A DNA stretch of 64,000 nucleotides from Lachnospiraceae bacterium (lineage in GTDB: Bacteria > Bacillota > Clostridia > Lachnospirales > Lachnospiraceae). The translations under genes and the position numbers were made by a program. Below the pieces are notes generated by a model. It was given only the letters and a program-made list of their open reading frames with translations, was not told the origin of the DNA and did no database searches. Location of the stretch: contig CAAGDV010000024.1 in NCBI GenBank assembly GCA_900768755.1, forward strand, positions 1 through 64,000, in the 5' to 3' direction. Positions 61,045-64,000 of this stretch are shown here, one piece after another (position 1 is the first letter of the stretch; each line of letters starts with the position of its first letter).

Positions 61045-62493
61045 ATGGACAGGGAACCGAATGTTTACAGCATGGAGATACAGGATGAGTTGCACGAAGA
61101 GTGCGGCGTATTCGGTGCTTATGATTTGGATGGCGGAAACGTCGCATCCACAATCTATTATGGGTTGTTTGCCTTGCAGCATCGCGGGCAGGAGAGTTGC
61201 GGTATCGCGGTGAGTGACACCAACGGACCTAAGGGAAAAGTTTTGTCCCATAAGGACATGGGACTTGTGAATGAGGCATTTGAACCCGATATGCTTGACA
61301 GACTGAAGGGCAATATCGGGGTCGGACATGTGCGCTACTCAACTGCTGGAAGCAGTTCAAGGGAGAATGCACAGCCGCTTGTCCTTAACTATGTCAAAGG
61401 AACCCTGGCCCTTGCACATAACGGTAATCTAATTAACACTCCCGAGCTTAGGGATGAACTGTCATATACCGGTGCGATTTTCCAGACAACAATAGATTCC
61501 GAGGTTATTGCATACTATATTGCAAGGGAGAGGCTCAACACGGCAAGCGTCGAGGAGGCGGTCGCAAGAGCCATGACCAGAATTAAAGGAGCGTATTCCC
61601 TTATCATCATGAGCCCAAGAAAGCTTATAGGTGCCCGTGACGAGATGGGATTTAAGCCTTTATGTATCGGAAAAAGAGATAATACATACATTCTGGCTTC
61701 CGAGACCTGCGCGCTCGATGCCGTGGGCGCGGAGTATGTCAGGGATGTTTTGCCGGGCGAGATTGTGACAATAACCTCCGACGGCAGCATAAAATCACAG
61801 ATGACCGCAAAAGGCAGCAGACACTTCGGATGTATATTTGAATATATTTATTTTGCCAGACCGGACAGCTATATTGACGGTATGAGTGTGTACAATTCAA
61901 GAATTATAGCCGGAAGGATTCTCGCCGAGGAGCATCCGGTTGAAGCGGATCTGGTCGTGGGCGTTCCTGAATCCGGCAATGTCGCAGCACTCGGCTATTC
62001 ACAGGCGAGCGGCATTCCGTACGGAATTGCCTTTATAAAAAATAATTATGTCGGAAGAACTTTCATTAAACCCGGACAATCACAGCGCGAGAGCAGCGTG
62101 AAAATCAAGCTTAACGTTCTCGCTGAGGCAGTGCGCGGTAAAAGAGTGGTGATGATTGATGATTCCATTGTAAGAGGAACCACAAGTGCCCGCATTGTAA
62201 AGATGCTTAAGGATGCGGGAGCAAAAGAAGTGCATGTCAGGATAAGTTCTCCGCCGTTTCTGCATCCGTGCTATTTTGGAACTGATGTGCCGTCGGATGA
62301 CCAGCTGATTGCCCATGATCATACGGTCGAAGAGATTTGCGAATATATCGGAGCCGATTCGCTGGGGTACCTTGATGCGGGAAGGCTGAATGAGATGATA
62401 GGCGGCAACGCCGTGTACTGTGATGCTTGTTTTACGGGCAATTATCCTATTGAACCGCCCGAAACGGATATCAGAGGAGAATACGATAAATAA
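61045..62493 (+). CDS. purF: Amidophosphoribosyltransferase (Fe-S type)
   Basis: 482 residues, first step of purine synthesis. Cys20 in ELHEECGVFG is the glutaminase nucleophile, preceded by a short propeptide as in B. subtilis, where it is removed by self-cleavage. The PRPP motif is VVMIDDSIVRGTT. The late CDACFTG with upstream Cys residues is the Fe-S ligand pattern of the B. subtilis enzyme. ATG 61045 has AGAGAGG upstream; an upstream in-frame start inside purC is rejected. Confidence 0.96.
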   Translation: MDREPNVYSMEIQDELHEECGVFGAYDLDGGNVASTIYYGLFALQHRGQESCGIAVSDTNGPKGKVLSHKDMGLVNEAFEPDMLDRLKGNIGVGHVRYSTAGSSSRENAQPLVLNYVKGTLALAHNGNLINTPELRDELSYTGAIFQTTIDSEVIAYYIARERLNTASVEEAVARAMTRIKGAYSLIIMSPRKLIGARDEMGFKPLCIGKRDNTYILASETCALDAVGAEYVRDVLPGEIVTITSDGSIKSQMTAKGSRHFGCIFEYIYFARPDSYIDGMSVYNSRIIAGRILAEEHPVEADLVVGVPESGNVAALGYSQASGIPYGIAFIKNNYVGRTFIKPGQSQRESSVKIKLNVLAEAVRGKRVVMIDDSIVRGTTSARIVKMLKDAGAKEVHVRISSPPFLHPCYFGTDVPSDDQLIAHDHTVEEICEYIGADSLGYLDAGRLNEMIGGNAVYCDACFTGNYPIEPPETDIRGEYDK

Positions 62494-62510
62494 CAGAAAG
62501 GATTGTAGTT

Positions 62511-63944
62511 ATGTCAACAGACAGATATCAGACACCTTTGGGAGAGAGATATGCCAGCAAAGAGATGCAGTATATTTTTTCACCTGACAAGAAATTCAGA
62601 ACCTGGAGGGCTTTATGGATTGCTCTCGCAGAGTCGGAGAAGGAACTCGGACTCAATATAACGGATGAACAGATTAAGGAACTGAAGGCGCACAAGGATG
62701 ACATCAATTATGATGTTGCGAGGGAAGAGGAGAAGATAGTACGGCATGATGTTATGGCGCATGTTCATGCGTACGGCGCGCAGTGCCCGCACGCAAAGGG
62801 AATTATCCATCTGGGAGCCACATCCTGCTATGTCGGAGATAATACAGACCTGATAATAATGACGGAGGGACTTAAGCTTGTAAGGAAAAAGCTTGTGAAT
62901 GTTATCAACGAGCTTGCGGCTTTTGCCGACAGATACAAGAGTCTTCCCACGCTCGCATTCACACATTTTCAGCCCGCACAGCCCACGACGGTCGGAAAAA
63001 GGGCAACCCTGTGGATGATGGAGCTTGTTTTGGACCTTAACGATCTTAATTATCTTATAGATTCAATGAAACTTCTGGGCTCAAAAGGAACCACCGGAAC
63101 ACAGGCAAGTTTTATGGAACTGTTTAACGGTGACCACGACAAAATCAGAAGGCTTGACAATATGATAGCCGAGAAGATGGGCTTTAGCGGAGTATACCCC
63201 GTATCGGGACAGACTTATTCAAGAAAGGTTGACACGCGCGTGGTCAATGTCCTTGCGGGAATCGCAGCAAGTGCCCATAAATTCTCCAACGACATCAGAC
63301 TTTTGCAGCACCTCAAGGAAGTGGAGGAGCCGTTCGAGAAGACTCAGATTGGTTCGTCCGCAATGGCATACAAGCGCAATCCCATGAGAAGCGAGAGAAT
63401 GGCGTCGCTTGCAAACTTTGTCATCGCTGATTCAATTAATCCGGCAATCACAAGCGCCACACAGTGGTTTGAGAGAACGCTTGATGATTCCGCCAATAAG
63501 AGAATGTCGGTTCCGGAGGCATTTCTTGCGGTCGACGGTATTTTGGATCTGTATCTGAATGTTGTCGACGGACTTGTCGTATACGACAAAGTAATTGAGA
63601 AACATATAATGGCAGAACTTCCGTTTATGGCGACCGAGAACATCATGATGGATGCAGTTAAGAGAGGCGGAGACCGCCAGGAGCTGCATGAGAAAATCAG
63701 GCAGCTGTCAATGCAGGCGGGAGCAAGAGTCAAGAAAGAAGGACTGGACAACAATCTTCTGGAGCTTATTGCGGCTGACCCGGAATTCGGTGTCACTCTC
63801 GAAGAATTGCAGGCAATAATGAATCCGGCCAACTACACGGGACGTGCCGAGGCACAGGTTACCGAGTTCCTTTCAGAGGTTGTTAACCCTATTCTCTGTG
63901 AGTATAAGGATGAACTCGGCGTAAAGGCTGAGATTAATGTTTAG
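62511..63944 (+). CDS. purB: Adenylosuccinate lyase
   Basis: 477 residues. The fumarase/lyase signature GSSAMAYKRNPMRSE is intact, as are HLGATSCYVGDN and the catalytic-His region THFQPAQPTTVGKR. It releases fumarate twice in purine synthesis. Third gene of the operon, with GAAAGG upstream. Confidence 0.96.
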   Translation: MSTDRYQTPLGERYASKEMQYIFSPDKKFRTWRALWIALAESEKELGLNITDEQIKELKAHKDDINYDVAREEEKIVRHDVMAHVHAYGAQCPHAKGIIHLGATSCYVGDNTDLIIMTEGLKLVRKKLVNVINELAAFADRYKSLPTLAFTHFQPAQPTTVGKRATLWMMELVLDLNDLNYLIDSMKLLGSKGTTGTQASFMELFNGDHDKIRRLDNMIAEKMGFSGVYPVSGQTYSRKVDTRVVNVLAGIAASAHKFSNDIRLLQHLKEVEEPFEKTQIGSSAMAYKRNPMRSERMASLANFVIADSINPAITSATQWFERTLDDSANKRMSVPEAFLAVDGILDLYLNVVDGLVVYDKVIEKHIMAELPFMATENIMMDAVKRGGDRQELHEKIRQLSMQAGARVKKEGLDNNLLELIAADPEFGVTLEELQAIMNPANYTGRAEAQVTEFLSEVVNPILCEYKDELGVKAEINV

Positions 63945-63955
63945 GAGGTATGGCT

Positions 63956-64000
63956 ATGCTCGAAGCAGTAGTTGAGTGTCTTGTGAAAAGAAAACTCACG
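63956..64000 (+). CDS. Start of an unidentified gene (3' partial)
   Basis: ATG 63956, with AGGAGG (63943-63948) 7 bases upstream, opens a frame MLEAVVECLVKRKLT that runs off the window. An in-frame ATG at 63950 is too close to the RBS. Probably co-transcribed with purB. Too short to name. Confidence 0.6.
   Translation, partial: MLEAVVECLVKRKLT

Overview
The window reads as a chromosomal segment of an anaerobic Gram-positive bacterium of the Clostridia, most likely a Lachnospiraceae member. The signs are: strong AGGAGG ribosome binding sites; sigma-A promoters (several extended -10); two T-box leaders (thrS, aspS-gatCAB); the DapL route to meso-DAP; a large single-chain PurL; PreP-type M16 peptidase; Mbeg1-like, DUF6465-like and DUF4234 proteins; a bacillus-type LexA box; and a regulator with a Spo0A-type DNA-binding domain. 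The species cannot be fixed from the sequence alone. No rRNA, CRISPR array, insertion sequence or prophage was seen. One tRNA (Gly, GCC) is present.

Layout. 1-9551: tail of an unknown gene, then a five-gene oligopeptide ABC transporter operon (oppA-B-C-D-F-like) with a consensus promoter, an intergenic hairpin terminator after the binding-protein gene and an ApbE-like tail gene. Several transporter subunits are structurally elaborated. 9595-12978: histidine phosphatase and M16 peptidase. 12962-14614: YolD-like protein and Y-family DNA polymerase under a LexA box. 14641-17940: a compact regulatory island with a GHKL sensor kinase, a Spo0A-C response regulator, a 15-residue amphipathic peptide ORF, three arrays of 10-bp direct repeats placed as -35 substitutes, and a duplicated 95-bp element. 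18002-24832: anchored GH5 glucanase, minimal SufC/SufB-like pair, phosphodiester glycosidase-like protein, an unknown membrane-anchored protein and a CotH-like lipoprotein. 24992-29000: histone H1-like Ala/Lys protein, trpS, a leaderless LytTR regulator with a LiaF-like protein, and a zinc-dependent phospholipase C-like protein. 28923-33812: T-box, small membrane protein, thrS, nuclease-helicase fusion. 33848-40135: two AstE/aspartoacylase-like paralogs (the second lacks the metal ligands), purL, signal peptidase I. 40140-43214: duplicated hairpin elements, tRNA-Gly, small membrane proteins, degV, PHP phosphoesterase. 43312-49505: Mbeg1-like hydrolase and a c-di-GMP cluster (two EAL proteins with dead GGDEF domains, a Gly-rich membrane protein, an active-type GGDEF sensor). 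49596-54257: glnA, ANTAR protein, dapF, dapL, polysaccharide deacetylase. 54289-59591: T-box, aspS-gatC-gatA-gatB (tRNA-dependent amidation). 59659-64000: PilZ protein, then purC-purF-purB and the start of another gene.

The strongest candidate for an undescribed system is the 14641-17940 island. Each of its three repeat arrays ends 17 bp before a -10-like hexamer (TATGAT twice, TATTCT once). The repeat unit resembles a Spo0A box, its 10-bp head-to-tail period matches tandem Spo0A boxes, and the neighbouring regulator has a Spo0A-type C-terminal domain next to an AgrC-like kinase and a tiny cationic amphipathic peptide ORF. This suggests a kinase/Spo0A-paralog peptide circuit.
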